From Lacticaseibacillus thailandensis DSM 22698 = JCM 13996 (lineage in GTDB: Bacteria; Bacillota; Bacilli; Lactobacillales; Lactobacillaceae), in assembly GCF_001312865.1 (NCBI RefSeq), contig NZ_BBER01000002.1, positions 1-64,000 on the forward strand: DNA of 64,000 bases, in the 5' to 3' direction. The notes under the pieces were generated by a model. It had not been told where the DNA came from. It saw nothing but the letters and a program-made list of their open reading frames with translations, and did not search any database. Positions 53,286 through 62,361 of the stretch are shown here, piece after piece (position 1 is the first letter of the stretch; the number at the start of each line of letters is the position of its first letter). Made by a program: the position numbers and the translations under genes.

Positions 53286-53543
53286 TAGACGGTCCAGTAG
53301 CGGTGTGTTACAATGGGCCCAATAAATGACGACCAGTGAACCTAGTAGTGGTCACGGATAACCTTCAGAAAGCCGGCGGGGGCTGCGAGCCGGTGCGACC
53401 GTGATGACGAATTACACTCACAATCAGTGTCCGTGGCGCAGACCATTATCACTGCAGAGAGGTACGGTGAAGACCGTACAAGCTGGGTGGTACCGCGGCA
53501 TGTCCGTCCCGTAGCGTGAAGAGCGCTGCGGGACTTTTTTTTG
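53286..53543 (+). promoter_or_regulatory. Promoter and T-box riboswitch of tyrS
   Basis: Promoter TAGACG-17 bp-TACAAT (53286-53314). The leader has a long stem I, the T-box sequence AGCTGGGTGGTACCGCG (53481-53497) and a terminator (53507-53543: TCCCGTAGCG...CGCTGCGGGA then T8). Uncharged tRNA binding favours the antiterminator. The gene downstream implies tRNA-Tyr. Confidence 0.93.
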
Positions 53544-53546
53544 TCG

Positions 53547-53675
53547 GGAGTGCAACCCCCCGGTTAAAGGTACGCATGAGGTACTTGAGCTACAAGCCGG
53601 GGGTTCGGCCTTTGGTGCAAGTGGTATACGCGGTAGCTGTTGTGGGGAGAATCTCGTTGTGATAGAGCTCACTGC
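53547..53675. repeat. Divergent palindromic element between the T-box and tyrS
   Basis: AACCCCCCGGTTAAAGG... to GGCCTTTGGTGCAAGTG and TATACGCGGTAGCTGTTGTG. The right half aligns closely with the elements at 50.6 and 57.6 kb (GGCCTTTGG, TATACG, GGTAGCT). It lies in the tyrS 5' untranslated region, after the terminator. Confidence 0.6.
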
Positions 53676-53724
53676 GCGGGGACTAGGTACATGGTCGTCA
53701 TCAGGTTAGGGAGGAAATAAGAGC

Positions 53725-54993
53725 ATGGCAGATGCAGATAACATTATTGATGAGTTGGCTTGGCGCGGGGCGCTGAACCAGATGACTGATGAGCAGGGAC
53801 TGCGTGAAATTACCGCGCACGAACACATCGGGGTTTATTGCGGCACCGACCCCACGGGGGATTCGCTCCACGTGGGCCACCTGATTCCGTTCATGATTCT
53901 GAAGCGGTTCCAGCAATTTGGACACCACCCCGTCATCGTTATTGGTGGCGGGACTGGCGCCATTGGGGACCCGTCCGGGCGTAACAGTGAGCGCGTACTG
54001 CAGACGATGGACGTGATCCACGAAAACGAAAAGAAATTGACCGCCCAGATGGTCAAACTGTTTGGAACGGAGAACTTCACCATCGTGAATAACTACGATT
54101 GGCTGAGCAAAATTTCCCTGCTCGACTTTCTGCGTGATTATGGCAAGCTATTCAGCGTCAACAACATGCTGAACAAAGAGGTGGTGGCCAGCCGGCTCGA
54201 AAGCGGCATTAGCTACACTGAGTTCACGTACCAAATTTTGCAGTCCGTGGACTTCCTGACTTTGTACCGTGATCACGGTGTGCACCTGCAAATTGGTGGT
54301 GCCGACCAGTGGGGAAACATTACGGCCGGGATCGACTTGATTCACCGGCTGGAAGGCCAGGATGCCAAGGCGTTTGGTCTGACCAACCCACTGATGCTCA
54401 AGAGTGACGGGACGAAGTTTGGTAAGTCGGCCGGCGGTGCCGTTTGGCTCGACCCGAAGAAGACGTCGCCATACGAGTTCTACCAGTTTTGGTTCAACCA
54501 GGATGACGCCGACGTGGAGAAGTTCCTCAAGTTCTTCACCTTCTTGTCCAAAGACGAAATTGCTGACCTAGTCCAGGCCACTAAGGACCACCCAGAAAAG
54601 CGGGCAGCCCAGCGGCGGTTGGCGGAAGAGGTCACGGAATTTGTCCACGGCCACGACGCCGTGGTTGAAGCCGAGAACATTTCCCGGGCACTATTCTCCG
54701 GTGACGTGGCAGACTTAACCGCTGACGAAATCGCGCAGGGCTTTGAGCACATGCCAAGTGCGACGGCACCAGCCACCCCCACCAACCTGGTGGAGTTCCT
54801 GGTCGACGTGACCCACATTGAAAAGTCGCGGCGCCAAGCACGTGAGGATATTAACAACGGGGCCATCTACGTCAATGGGGACCGCATCCAGGATGTGGAC
54901 TTCACGGTGGATCCGGCTGCGCACTTTGATGGGCGGTTCGTCATCATCCGGCGGGGCAAGCGCAAATACTTCCTCGTCCACATTGGTGATTAG
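53725..54993 (+). CDS. tyrS: Tyrosyl-tRNA synthetase
   Basis: 422 residues, intact. Class I motifs: DPTGDSLHVGHLIPFM (HIGH), LQIGGADQWGNITAG, and SDGTKFGKSAGGAVW (KMSKS as KFGKS). C-terminal S4 RNA-binding domain (SRRQAREDINNGAIYVNGDRI). Charges tRNA-Tyr. Start ATG 53725 after GGGAGG. Controlled by the T-box upstream. Confidence 0.97.
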   Translation: MADADNIIDELAWRGALNQMTDEQGLREITAHEHIGVYCGTDPTGDSLHVGHLIPFMILKRFQQFGHHPVIVIGGGTGAIGDPSGRNSERVLQTMDVIHENEKKLTAQMVKLFGTENFTIVNNYDWLSKISLLDFLRDYGKLFSVNNMLNKEVVASRLESGISYTEFTYQILQSVDFLTLYRDHGVHLQIGGADQWGNITAGIDLIHRLEGQDAKAFGLTNPLMLKSDGTKFGKSAGGAVWLDPKKTSPYEFYQFWFNQDDADVEKFLKFFTFLSKDEIADLVQATKDHPEKRAAQRRLAEEVTEFVHGHDAVVEAENISRALFSGDVADLTADEIAQGFEHMPSATAPATPTNLVEFLVDVTHIEKSRRQAREDINNGAIYVNGDRIQDVDFTVDPAAHFDGRFVIIRRGKRKYFLVHIGD

Positions 54994-55020
54994 TGGACAC
55001 AGTAATGTTACGTAACAAAT

Positions 55021-55055
55021 AGGGGCAACACGCGACGGCGTGTGGCCCCTTTGCT
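55021..55055 (+). terminator. Terminator of tyrS
   Basis: AGGGGCAACACGC-GACG-GCGTGTGGCCCCT followed by TTGCTTT. Confidence 0.85.
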
Positions 55056-55366
55056 TTGTCATCTTCGATTAGCGTTAATTCAAACCGGTGAGTGGTTGAT
55101 TGGTACGGTTGCCGGTCACCGGTTACTCAGCAATGAGAACGGCGAATGGTATGGCCTTCAAGCTACGCCACTGCTCTAGTGCCTCGTGCTGATGGTTAAT
55201 ACTATAACGAGTGAGTGTGATGGATTTGTGGTGATTGGGCTAAGAAAACATTAAGCCGGTATGACGAAAACGGACCAAAAGTGGGGAACAAGCGTTCAAC
55301 CCGTAAGCGGTTACTTCCTTGAAATGTTGCAGATGGTAACGAATCGTAACGTGGATATTGCACGTT

Positions 55367-55383
55367 CGTAACAACCCTGTAAT
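55367..55383 (+). promoter_or_regulatory. WalR-like box upstream of the NlpC/P60 gene
   Basis: CGTAAC-AACCC-TGTAAT fits the WalR pattern TGTWAH-N5-TGTWAH with one mismatch. Just downstream CTGTAAT...ATTACAG (55377-55407) is an inverted repeat around a TATACT -10-like box. The rest of 55056-55451 shows no gene. Confidence 0.45.
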
Positions 55384-55451
55384 ACTTTGAGCCTATACTT
55401 CATTACAGATTCTTAAAGAAGAAGAAGACATTAGGGACGGAGTGAACTGGT

Positions 55452-56693
55452 TTGAAGAAGTCAATTACAATTGCAACAATCGCTGCGGCGTTCCTGCTAG
55501 CAACTACTGCTTTTGGGGAAGCATCCAATGTTCATGCTGCGGATAGCGCCGATATTACCGCCAAGAAGTCCAGTAACGCCAAGCTGCTGGCTGAGTTACA
55601 GTCAGCACAGTCTAAAGTAGCTAGTTTAGACAACCAGGTGGCCAACAAGACCGTGGCCATCAAGGATGCCAACAACAAGATTACTGATACCACCAACGCA
55701 ATCAAGAGTTACGACACCAAGATTGCGACCGCACAGAAGGAAGTCGCTGCACGTAAAGCGACGATGCGGGCCCAGTTGAAGTCACTGCAGAAGGAATCCG
55801 GCGACACCGTCACTGGTAACGTCTACGCCGACTTCATCCTGAACAGTGACAGCATTTCCGACTTGATCGACCGTGGTTTGACGGTGGGCAAGTTGAGCAA
55901 GGCTAACGCCGATGCTATGAACGACGTTAAGAATGCTGAAAGCAACCTGGCTAACCTGAAGCAGGAACAGCAGAACAAGAAGGCGACGTTGGAAGCAACC
56001 AAGGATAAGTTGGTTGCAGACCAGAAGAACCTGACGACCTTGAAGGACAGTGCCCAAAAGGCTGCCGACAGTTTGAACACCGAACTGAAGGATAACCAGT
56101 CCGCTTTGGCTAGTCTTGAAGCCGACGCGGCGAAGTCCGGGGCTAAGGCTACGGCGAAGGCCGTTGCTACCGCCGCTAAGGCCAGCGACTCCAAGGACAG
56201 CAAGGCAACGGCTACCGTTGCTAAGACTACTAGCAGTAGCAACAGCACCAGCAGCGATGCAACAACGGATACCAAGTCCAGCAGCAGCGCATCGAGCTCA
56301 TCCAGTACCAGCACGGCCGCTACAACTTCATCCACGCCATCCGTTAGTGGTGGTAGCTTGATCAGCAACGCGGCTCGTTACCTAGGCACGCCATACGTCT
56401 GGGGCGGTTCCTCACCAGCAGGGTTTGACTGCTCCGGCTTGGTTCAGTACGCTGCCGCTGAGGCAGGTATCAGCCTGCCACGGACTTCGCAGGCACAGAG
56501 CACGGTTGGTACCTACGTCAGTGTATCTAACCTGCAGGCTGGCGACCTGGTATTCTGGGGTGGTGTTGGTTCTGCTTACCACGTGGGTATCTACGTTGGT
56601 AACGGGATGTTCATCCACGCACCTACTGAAGGCCAGTCGGTCAAGTACACGAGCATCAGTGCTTTCCGGCCAAGCTTTGGTCGTCGCATCTAG
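55452..56693 (+). CDS. Secreted peptidoglycan hydrolase, NlpC/P60 domain
   Basis: 413 residues from TTG 55452, after AGGGACGGAG. Signal peptide MKKSITIATIAAAFLLATTAFG...HA; coiled coil at residues 30-230 (AKLLAELQSAQSKVASLDNQVAN...); Ser/Thr linker; NlpC/P60 at about 300-413 with catalytic Cys in PAGFDCSGLVQYAA, His in AYHVGIYVG, and third residue in IHAP. A D,L-endopeptidase for cell separation or growth. The WalR-like box upstream fits that role. Intact. Confidence 0.92.
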   Translation: MKKSITIATIAAAFLLATTAFGEASNVHAADSADITAKKSSNAKLLAELQSAQSKVASLDNQVANKTVAIKDANNKITDTTNAIKSYDTKIATAQKEVAARKATMRAQLKSLQKESGDTVTGNVYADFILNSDSISDLIDRGLTVGKLSKANADAMNDVKNAESNLANLKQEQQNKKATLEATKDKLVADQKNLTTLKDSAQKAADSLNTELKDNQSALASLEADAAKSGAKATAKAVATAAKASDSKDSKATATVAKTTSSSNSTSSDATTDTKSSSSASSSSSTSTAATTSSTPSVSGGSLISNAARYLGTPYVWGGSSPAGFDCSGLVQYAAAEAGISLPRTSQAQSTVGTYVSVSNLQAGDLVFWGGVGSAYHVGIYVGNGMFIHAPTEGQSVKYTSISAFRPSFGRRI

Positions 56694-56769
56694 GCGGCAA
56701 CAAATATTGTAATTGAGAATCTTCTTCAAACTATACGGCTATCGAGAGTTCACGGTAGTTGTCACGGCA

Positions 56770-56815
56770 AATAGCGTTGCGTAACCAATTGTCGGTTACA
56801 CAACGCTATTTTTGC
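56770..56815 (+). terminator. Terminator of the NlpC/P60 gene
   Basis: AATAGCGTTG-CG-TAACC with matching GGTTA-CA-CAACGCTATT, then TTTTG. Confidence 0.88.
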
Positions 56816-56935
56816 GTGTAGCGAACCCCGGGCGCCAGACCTGGTTGCGCGTGGTCAGGTCCCACAGAACTGCCGGTCAAGCGCCGCGGTGCCTGTGGTA
56901 TGATTGTGTGTAACAGACGTGGAGGTACAGAAATA

Positions 56936-57538
56936 ATGGCGACAACCAAACGCTTACTAGTTATCACAGGAGCAACGGGGACCGGTAAGACGTCCGTCCA
57001 GCACTATTTGCGGGCGCGGTACGGTATTGACCGCATCATTACGCACACCACGCGGCCACAACGGACCGGTGAGGTTGATGGGCGTGACTATTACTTTGAA
57101 GATGACGCGAGTTTTGGGCAGAACCATTTCATTGAACACGTGCACTACGCGGGGTATCAATACGGTTCTTCCTTTGAAGGCTTGGACCGTGCTTTTGCAC
57201 AAGCCGATGTAGCCTCAATTGTGTTGGATACGGCGGGCGCGATTACGTACGTCCAGCGCGTCCGTAAGTACCGGGTGGAACCGATTTTCATGACGATTAC
57301 GGACCCATCGGTGCTGGCAAGGCGGCTACAGCAACGTGGTGATGACGTGCAGATGATCAATCAGCGCATTGCAAGCGCGGAGTTTGAACGTGATTTGGCC
57401 TTGCCGCCAGAATTAGTAGGCAAGGCGCACGTGGTGGTGAACGATGATTGGGACCAGGCGCGGGCGGCAGTGGATGCGCTGTTGAACACGTGGGGAGTAC
57501 ACCCGCGTGCAGGCGAGGAGAATGTTACCGCTTCTTAA
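56936..57538 (+). CDS. Guanylate-kinase-like protein
   Basis: 200 residues. P-loop VITGATGTGKTSV, then THTTRPQRTGEVDGRDYYF, the GMP-binding signature of guanylate kinase, and DPSVLARRLQQRGDD. It lacks some usual Gmk residues and is likely a second, Gmk-like kinase of lactobacilli rather than the housekeeping enzyme; I cannot prove this here. ATG 56936 behind GGAGG. Confidence 0.8.
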   Translation: MATTKRLLVITGATGTGKTSVQHYLRARYGIDRIITHTTRPQRTGEVDGRDYYFEDDASFGQNHFIEHVHYAGYQYGSSFEGLDRAFAQADVASIVLDTAGAITYVQRVRKYRVEPIFMTITDPSVLARRLQQRGDDVQMINQRIASAEFERDLALPPELVGKAHVVVNDDWDQARAAVDALLNTWGVHPRAGEENVTAS

Positions 57539-57583
57539 GCACTCAGGCATAGTTTGGGGACAAAATGAGGATAGAATAGAAGA

Positions 57584-57735
57584 GAGTGGAGCCGCGCGGG
57601 TAAAAGCGATAGTATAAGGCGCTTTACCCGAAAGGCCGGGTTTTGGCCTTTGGGGTGAAGTGACTTATACGGCAGCTTTTGCGGGGTGGAGCTCGTTTAA
57701 ATCAAAGAGTGGCGTCCCGCGGGTAAAAGCGACCT
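57584..57735. repeat. Palindromic element and a truncated second copy
   Basis: Copy D (57584-57696): GCGCGGGTAAAAGCGATAG... to TTATACGGCAGCTTTTGCGG and GGAGCTCG; arms pair imperfectly. Copy E (57700-57735) is only the left end (CCCGCGGGTAAAAGCGA). The same 'full copy, then left-half fragment' layout occurs at 50.6 kb. Confidence 0.72.
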
Positions 57736-57814
57736 GCCGGCTTACATTCCCCGCCACCGACCTTCATTAACGATAAAATCCAATGAATCAATCTTTCAAC
57801 AAGGAGTACACAAC

Positions 57815-58312
57815 ATGGCATATCGGACTATTCCGTTATTATCACCAGCGGCAATTGTTTCCATTATTCTTTTGAGCAGTGCGTACAACGTGGTGAACAC
57901 CATTAATCCGGTGAACCGGCCGAAGAGTTCGTCAGAACAGAGTAGCCTGCTGTCCAGCATTAGCGCCTCGAAGGCATCCTCAGCTGCGGCTAAGTCCGGC
58001 GGTTCCGCCTCCATTAGTAGCGCGAGTGCCACCCACCACAAAAAGTCTAAGCCGACAGATGACAGTTCTAGCGCCAGCAGTGCCGCCCAAAGTAGTGCCG
58101 CACCCGCAGATCAGAGTAGTAGTAGCGGTGCAGCGCAGAGCGCGGCTAGTGATACGAGTGAGCAGGGCCACACTAGTGAGTCTTCTGCTGCTAGCAGTAG
58201 CTCTTCGAGTGCGGCTTCTAGTTCCGCCGCGTCCAGTAGCGGGGCGGCCAGCGCGGCTGACAGTTCGTCAGCTACGAGTAGTGCCGCATCCAGCGCGGCT
58301 ACGTCAAACTGA
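57815..58312 (+). CDS. Small membrane-anchored Ser/Ala-rich protein
   Basis: 165 residues: one N-terminal hydrophobic segment (IPLLSPAAIVSIILLSSAY) and then almost only Ser and Ala with a few charged residues (SSAAQSSAAPADQSSSSGAA). Likely an exposed low-complexity stalk. ATG 57815 behind AAGGAG. Adjacent to the next membrane gene with which it may be cotranscribed. Confidence 0.65.
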   Translation: MAYRTIPLLSPAAIVSIILLSSAYNVVNTINPVNRPKSSSEQSSLLSSISASKASSAAAKSGGSASISSASATHHKKSKPTDDSSSASSAAQSSAAPADQSSSSGAAQSAASDTSEQGHTSESSAASSSSSSAASSSAASSSGAASAADSSSATSSAASSAATSN

Positions 58313-58327
58313 TAGGGAGGCCAATAC

Positions 58328-59137
58328 ATGCTTACTGCACTAGACATCGTTAACCGGATCTTTGGTTATTTCAACATCCAGGATAAGCCGAAGGGCCGCG
58401 TGTTTACCATCATTGCCTTCTTTGCCAACTTCTACTTGCTGTACGTTGCAGTTGCCAACCTGCGTTATGCGGGTTACCGGATTCGGGGGGCACTCTTTCT
58501 CACGTTATTTTTGGTGCTGCTCTACTTTATCTACCTCAACTTCATGTATTACTTTACGAACAAAAAGGCACCCGCGGATATTTCGCCGGTGATCGAACGG
58601 GCGTTGGGTGGTAACGCCAAAGCGCGTAAAGCCGCGGCGCAAGCATTCGTGCAAAAGGAGACCCCAACAGCGGGCGTTTTTACAGAATCGCAACTACTGC
58701 CGACCACGTTGGTAATTGGTTCGCACCAGCAGCGCAACATTGACCGTTTGGCCAAGCGGATGGAGGAAACCGGCGTGATGACGCTGGATTACCAGGGGGT
58801 GAGTGACCGCGTGCTCAACGAAGTAGCCCAGCAGACGGCCCAGCCGGTGTTGGCTATGGGTAAGCCAGTCTTGCTGCCTTACTTTGAATTGGCCCAGCAC
58901 GGCAAACGGTGGATTATTCGGGGCGGGCTGAACGAACTCGACGCGACGGAACTGGCCGAAGTGGTCACCGTCGGGCTGTCGCCCATCGCGGAAGCGCAGA
59001 GTCAGTTTAACCTCGCGCTGGCCTCAGTAACGTTGTCGGGCGGGCCCCAGAAGGAACCCGGTCGTTCGGGTCTGCGGGACGCCTTTGCTAAGTTTACAAT
59101 CGAGGCCAAGGTCGCCTACGTAAATACGAATAAATAG
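58328..59137 (+). CDS. Membrane protein of unknown function (possibly DUF6681)
   Basis: 269 residues. Two N-terminal membrane helices (VFTIIAFFANFYLLYVAVANL; GALFLTLFLVLLYFIYLNFMYYF), then a soluble domain with IERALGGNAKARKAAAQAFV and KPVLLPYFELAQHGKRWIIRGGLNELDATELAEV. Seen in many lactobacilli; I associate it with DUF6681 from memory only. GGGAGG precedes ATG 58328. Confidence 0.65.
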   Translation: MLTALDIVNRIFGYFNIQDKPKGRVFTIIAFFANFYLLYVAVANLRYAGYRIRGALFLTLFLVLLYFIYLNFMYYFTNKKAPADISPVIERALGGNAKARKAAAQAFVQKETPTAGVFTESQLLPTTLVIGSHQQRNIDRLAKRMEETGVMTLDYQGVSDRVLNEVAQQTAQPVLAMGKPVLLPYFELAQHGKRWIIRGGLNELDATELAEVVTVGLSPIAEAQSQFNLALASVTLSGGPQKEPGRSGLRDAFAKFTIEAKVAYVNTNK

Positions 59138-59219
59138 CTGACATTATGAGAGCTTAGTTTGCTTTCTCCTAATTTTCAATGTAAAATTATTTAATACAAA
59201 GAAAACGGAGGCCGCGGTT

Positions 59220-59960
59220 ATGTCCATGATTGAGTTCAAGCACGTTGAGAAGTATTATCCGAATAAATTCCACGCCTTAAAGGACATCAACCTCACCATC
59301 GATAAAGGTGAAGTGGTGACAATTATTGGCCCATCTGGTTCCGGGAAGAGTACGCTATTACGTACGATCAACGGACTGGAGAGCATTTCGCAAGGGCAAC
59401 TGCTGGTGAACAACATGGACCTCGCGGACAAGCACACCGACATCAACCGGTTGCGTAAGGATGTCGGCATGGTGTTCCAGCACTTTAACCTCTACGCCAA
59501 CAAGAGTGTGATGGATAACATTACGCTCGGACCGCGCTTGGTGTTAAAGACCTCGCGGGAGGAGGCGGAAGCCGAAGCACACGAGTTACTGAAAACTGTG
59601 GGCCTGGCGGACAAAGCTGACAGTTACCCGAGCATGTTATCCGGGGGACAAAAGCAACGAATTGCGATTGCCCGGAGCTTGGCGATGCACCCCAAGGCCA
59701 TTCTCTTTGACGAACCGACTAGTGCGTTGGACCCCGAAACGATTGGCGACGTGCTGGCCGTTATGCAACAGATTGCCACCCAGGGAATGACCATGGTCGT
59801 GGTGACGCACGAAATGGGTTTTGCCCGGCACGTGGGTGACCGGATCGTGTTCATGGCGGATGGTCAGATTTTGGAGGATAGTCGCGATGTCAACGGCTTC
59901 TTTGATAATCCTCAGGAGCCGCGGGCAAAGGAATTCATCAGTAAGATCATTAACCACTAA
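59220..59960 (+). CDS. glnQ: Polar amino acid ABC transporter, ATP-binding protein
   Basis: 246 residues: Walker A IGPSGSGKSTLLR, Q-loop VFQHFNLY, signature LSGGQKQRIAIARSLA, Walker B AILFDEPTSALDPE, His-loop VVTHEMGFA. Closest in pattern to GlnQ-type glutamine/glutamate transporters. GGAGG precedes ATG 59220. First of four genes. Confidence 0.93.
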   Translation: MSMIEFKHVEKYYPNKFHALKDINLTIDKGEVVTIIGPSGSGKSTLLRTINGLESISQGQLLVNNMDLADKHTDINRLRKDVGMVFQHFNLYANKSVMDNITLGPRLVLKTSREEAEAEAHELLKTVGLADKADSYPSMLSGGQKQRIAIARSLAMHPKAILFDEPTSALDPETIGDVLAVMQQIATQGMTMVVVTHEMGFARHVGDRIVFMADGQILEDSRDVNGFFDNPQEPRAKEFISKIINH

Positions 59961-59972
59961 GGGGGGAGCACT

Positions 59973-60797
59973 ATGCGTAAGCGCATTATGAAGTGGTTGC
60001 TCCCCATGTTGCTGGTGTTGTTGACGGTGGGCTTATCGAGCTGCGGGAAGAACCTGGCCCAGCAGAGCGTACTCCACCGGGCGAAGCAGACTAACACCAT
60101 CGTGTGGGGTGTCAAGGCGGACACGAACCTATTTGGGTTGTTGGACGTGAAGTCGAACACCATCAAGGGCTTTGATGTCGATATGGCCAAGGCCATCACC
60201 AAGCGGATCCTGGGCAAAAAGGGACACGCCGAGTTTGTCACCATTACTAGTGATACGCGGATGCCCATGCTGAAGGCGGGTAACATTGACGCCATCGTGG
60301 CGACGATGTCGATTACCCCCGACCGTAAAAAGCAGGTTGATTTTTCCGACGTGTACTTCAAAGCCGGCGGGTCGTTGCTGGTCAAGAAGGGCAGCAAGAT
60401 CCACAGCGTGAAGGACCTTAAGAAGGGAACCAAGGTCATCGTGACCCAGGGTTCCACGTATGGGGATGAAATCAAGAAAGCCGCGCCGCAGACGCAGGTC
60501 TTGCAGTTGGCGGACTACGCATCGGCCTTCACCGCGTTGAAGTCTGGTCAGGCGGATGCGTTGTCGACTGATAACGGGATTCTCTATGGTATGTCGGCCC
60601 AGGATCACAACTACGAGTTGGTTGGTGGTACTTACACCAAGGAACCATACGGGATTGCGGTCAACAAGGGACAGCGGCCGTTTTTACGGCAAGTCAACCG
60701 GGCCATCAAGGACATGAAGGCCGACGGGGAGTACGCCCGTTTGGTCAAGAAGTGGTTTGGCGACATTCCTGGCTTCAGTTTGAAGGAGGTTGAGTGA
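59973..60797 (+). CDS. Amino acid ABC transporter substrate-binding lipoprotein
   Basis: 274 residues. Lipoprotein signal MRKRIMKWLLPMLLVLLTVGLSSC. SBP family 3: VKADTNLFGLLDVKSNTIKGFDVDMAKAI, IVATMSITPDRKKQVDFSDVYF and GTKVIVTQGSTYGDEI. Probably binds glutamine or glutamate. GGGGGAG precedes ATG 59973. Confidence 0.93.
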   Translation: MRKRIMKWLLPMLLVLLTVGLSSCGKNLAQQSVLHRAKQTNTIVWGVKADTNLFGLLDVKSNTIKGFDVDMAKAITKRILGKKGHAEFVTITSDTRMPMLKAGNIDAIVATMSITPDRKKQVDFSDVYFKAGGSLLVKKGSKIHSVKDLKKGTKVIVTQGSTYGDEIKKAAPQTQVLQLADYASAFTALKSGQADALSTDNGILYGMSAQDHNYELVGGTYTKEPYGIAVNKGQRPFLRQVNRAIKDMKADGEYARLVKKWFGDIPGFSLKEVE

Positions 60798-60799
60798 TT

Positions 60800-61444
60800 A
60801 TGTTCTCAGTACTCTTCGATAACTGGGGGACGCTGATCAGCGGTCTCGGTTACACGGTCTGGTGCAGTATCTTGGCGTTGATTGGCAGCTGCGTAATCGG
60901 GACCGTCTTTGCCCTGATGGAAATTAGTGCCCACAAAGTCGTGCGCATCATTGGGCGCGTGTACGTGGAAGTCGTGCGGAACATCCCGCTGCTGGTTATT
61001 ACCATGTTCTTCTACGTGGTTATTCCCAAGTACGTGGTGGCCATTGACGGCTTTACCGCCGGCACGATTGGGCTGACCATCTACACTAGCGCTTTCATCG
61101 CTGAAACCGTGCGGGCCGGTATCGAGTCCGTACCCGTGGGGCAAATGGAAGGCGCCCGGAGTAACGGTTTGACCTACCTACAAGCGATGACGCACATCAT
61201 CTTTCCGCAAGCCATTAAAATTATTATTCCGCCATTAGGCAACCAGTTTATTAACCTAATCAAGAACTCCTCGGTCCTAGCCTTTGTGTCTGGGTTCGAC
61301 CTGATGTATCAGGGTAAGCTGGTGGCGTCGGCCAACCTGCAGACGTTTGATACGTACCTGGCGGTGGGGTTGCTGTACCTGGTAATTACGATGCCGCTCT
61401 CGTACTTCATGCGCTATCTCGAAAAACGCTGGCAAACGGCTTAG
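60800..61444 (+). CDS. Amino acid ABC transporter permease 1
   Basis: 214 residues, HisM-type permease. RNIPLLVITMFFYVV and the EAA loop EGARSNGLTYLQAMTHIIFPQAIK. ATG 60800 is about 10 bp after AGGAGG; a GTG at 60794 is in frame but too close. Overlaps nothing; 13 bp to the second permease. Confidence 0.92.
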   Translation: MFSVLFDNWGTLISGLGYTVWCSILALIGSCVIGTVFALMEISAHKVVRIIGRVYVEVVRNIPLLVITMFFYVVIPKYVVAIDGFTAGTIGLTIYTSAFIAETVRAGIESVPVGQMEGARSNGLTYLQAMTHIIFPQAIKIIIPPLGNQFINLIKNSSVLAFVSGFDLMYQGKLVASANLQTFDTYLAVGLLYLVITMPLSYFMRYLEKRWQTA

Positions 61445-61457
61445 GGGGTGAACTGAT

Positions 61458-62112
61458 ATGGACACATTCGTAAAGGCGTTGTCTTGGGTCAACCTCCGCT
61501 ACTTGCTAGAAGGGTTCGGCATTACCATTGAGGTGTCGATCTGGGCCATTATTATCAGCTTTTTGGCTGGTTCATTGCTCGGGGTTGCGCGTTACATTAA
61601 CGTTAAGTATTTCTCGGCCATCGTGGGCTTCGTTATTGATATTATCCGAAACTTGCCGTTGCTGCTGATTCTGTTCTTCGTTTACTTTGGCTTACCTGGC
61701 ATTGGGATCCGGGTTGCTGTCGTACCGGCCGCGATTATCGCGCTTAGTATCTTTGAGTCGGCCATGCTCGCTGAAATCATTCGTAGTGGGATCAGCGCGG
61801 TTCCCAAAGGTCAAATGGAAGCGGCTCGTAGTAACGGGCTCACGTACGTGCAGGCATGGTGCAAGTCATTATGCCCCAAGCGTTTCGTAAGATGATCCCG
61901 CCCATCGTCAGTCAGTTCATCAGCCTGATCAAGGACACGAGTTTAGCCACAATCATCCTGTTGCCTGAGGCAATGTACCGGGCAGAGATTATTTATGGGC
62001 AAAACGTTAACTACATGATTCCGATGTACGTGGCGTTAGCGCCATTTACTTTGTCATTAACTACCTGTTGTCGCTGGCTTCACGGTACCTGGCCAAACGG
62101 CTGGCAATTTAA
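61458..62112 (+). pseudogene. Amino acid ABC transporter permease 2, frameshifted twice as read
   Basis: RNLPLLLILFFVYFGLPGIG and the EAA loop EAARSNGLTYVQA; then a missing A near 61854 (GC-ATGGTG) and a missing base near 62042 (GC-GCCATTTAC). Rejoined, it ends ASRYLAKRLAI at TAA 62112, about 218 residues. Same fold as the preceding permease. GGGGGTG precedes ATG 61458. Confidence 0.9.
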
Positions 62113-62141
62113 CTTGGTGGTGGTTGAGCCACGTATTAAGA

Positions 62142-62172
62142 AGGGCGTCATCCGTGGATGACGCCCTTTTGG
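62142..62172 (+). terminator. Terminator of the ABC transporter operon
   Basis: GGGCGTCATCC-GT-GGATGACGCCC followed by TTTT. Confidence 0.93.
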
Positions 62173-62361
62173 TGCATTATGGCCGAATCAGGAAAGGCTG
62201 CCAATCTATTCATAATACGTATAGTTGCTCATACAGCATAAGCATTAGACATGCTGCCCGCCGACGCCTATCATGGAACTTGTCATCAACGCTTTAAGTT
62301 GATATGTACAGTGAGTGGCGCCCAGCGTTGTGACTGCGGCGTTCGCAGACGGAGGATATCT

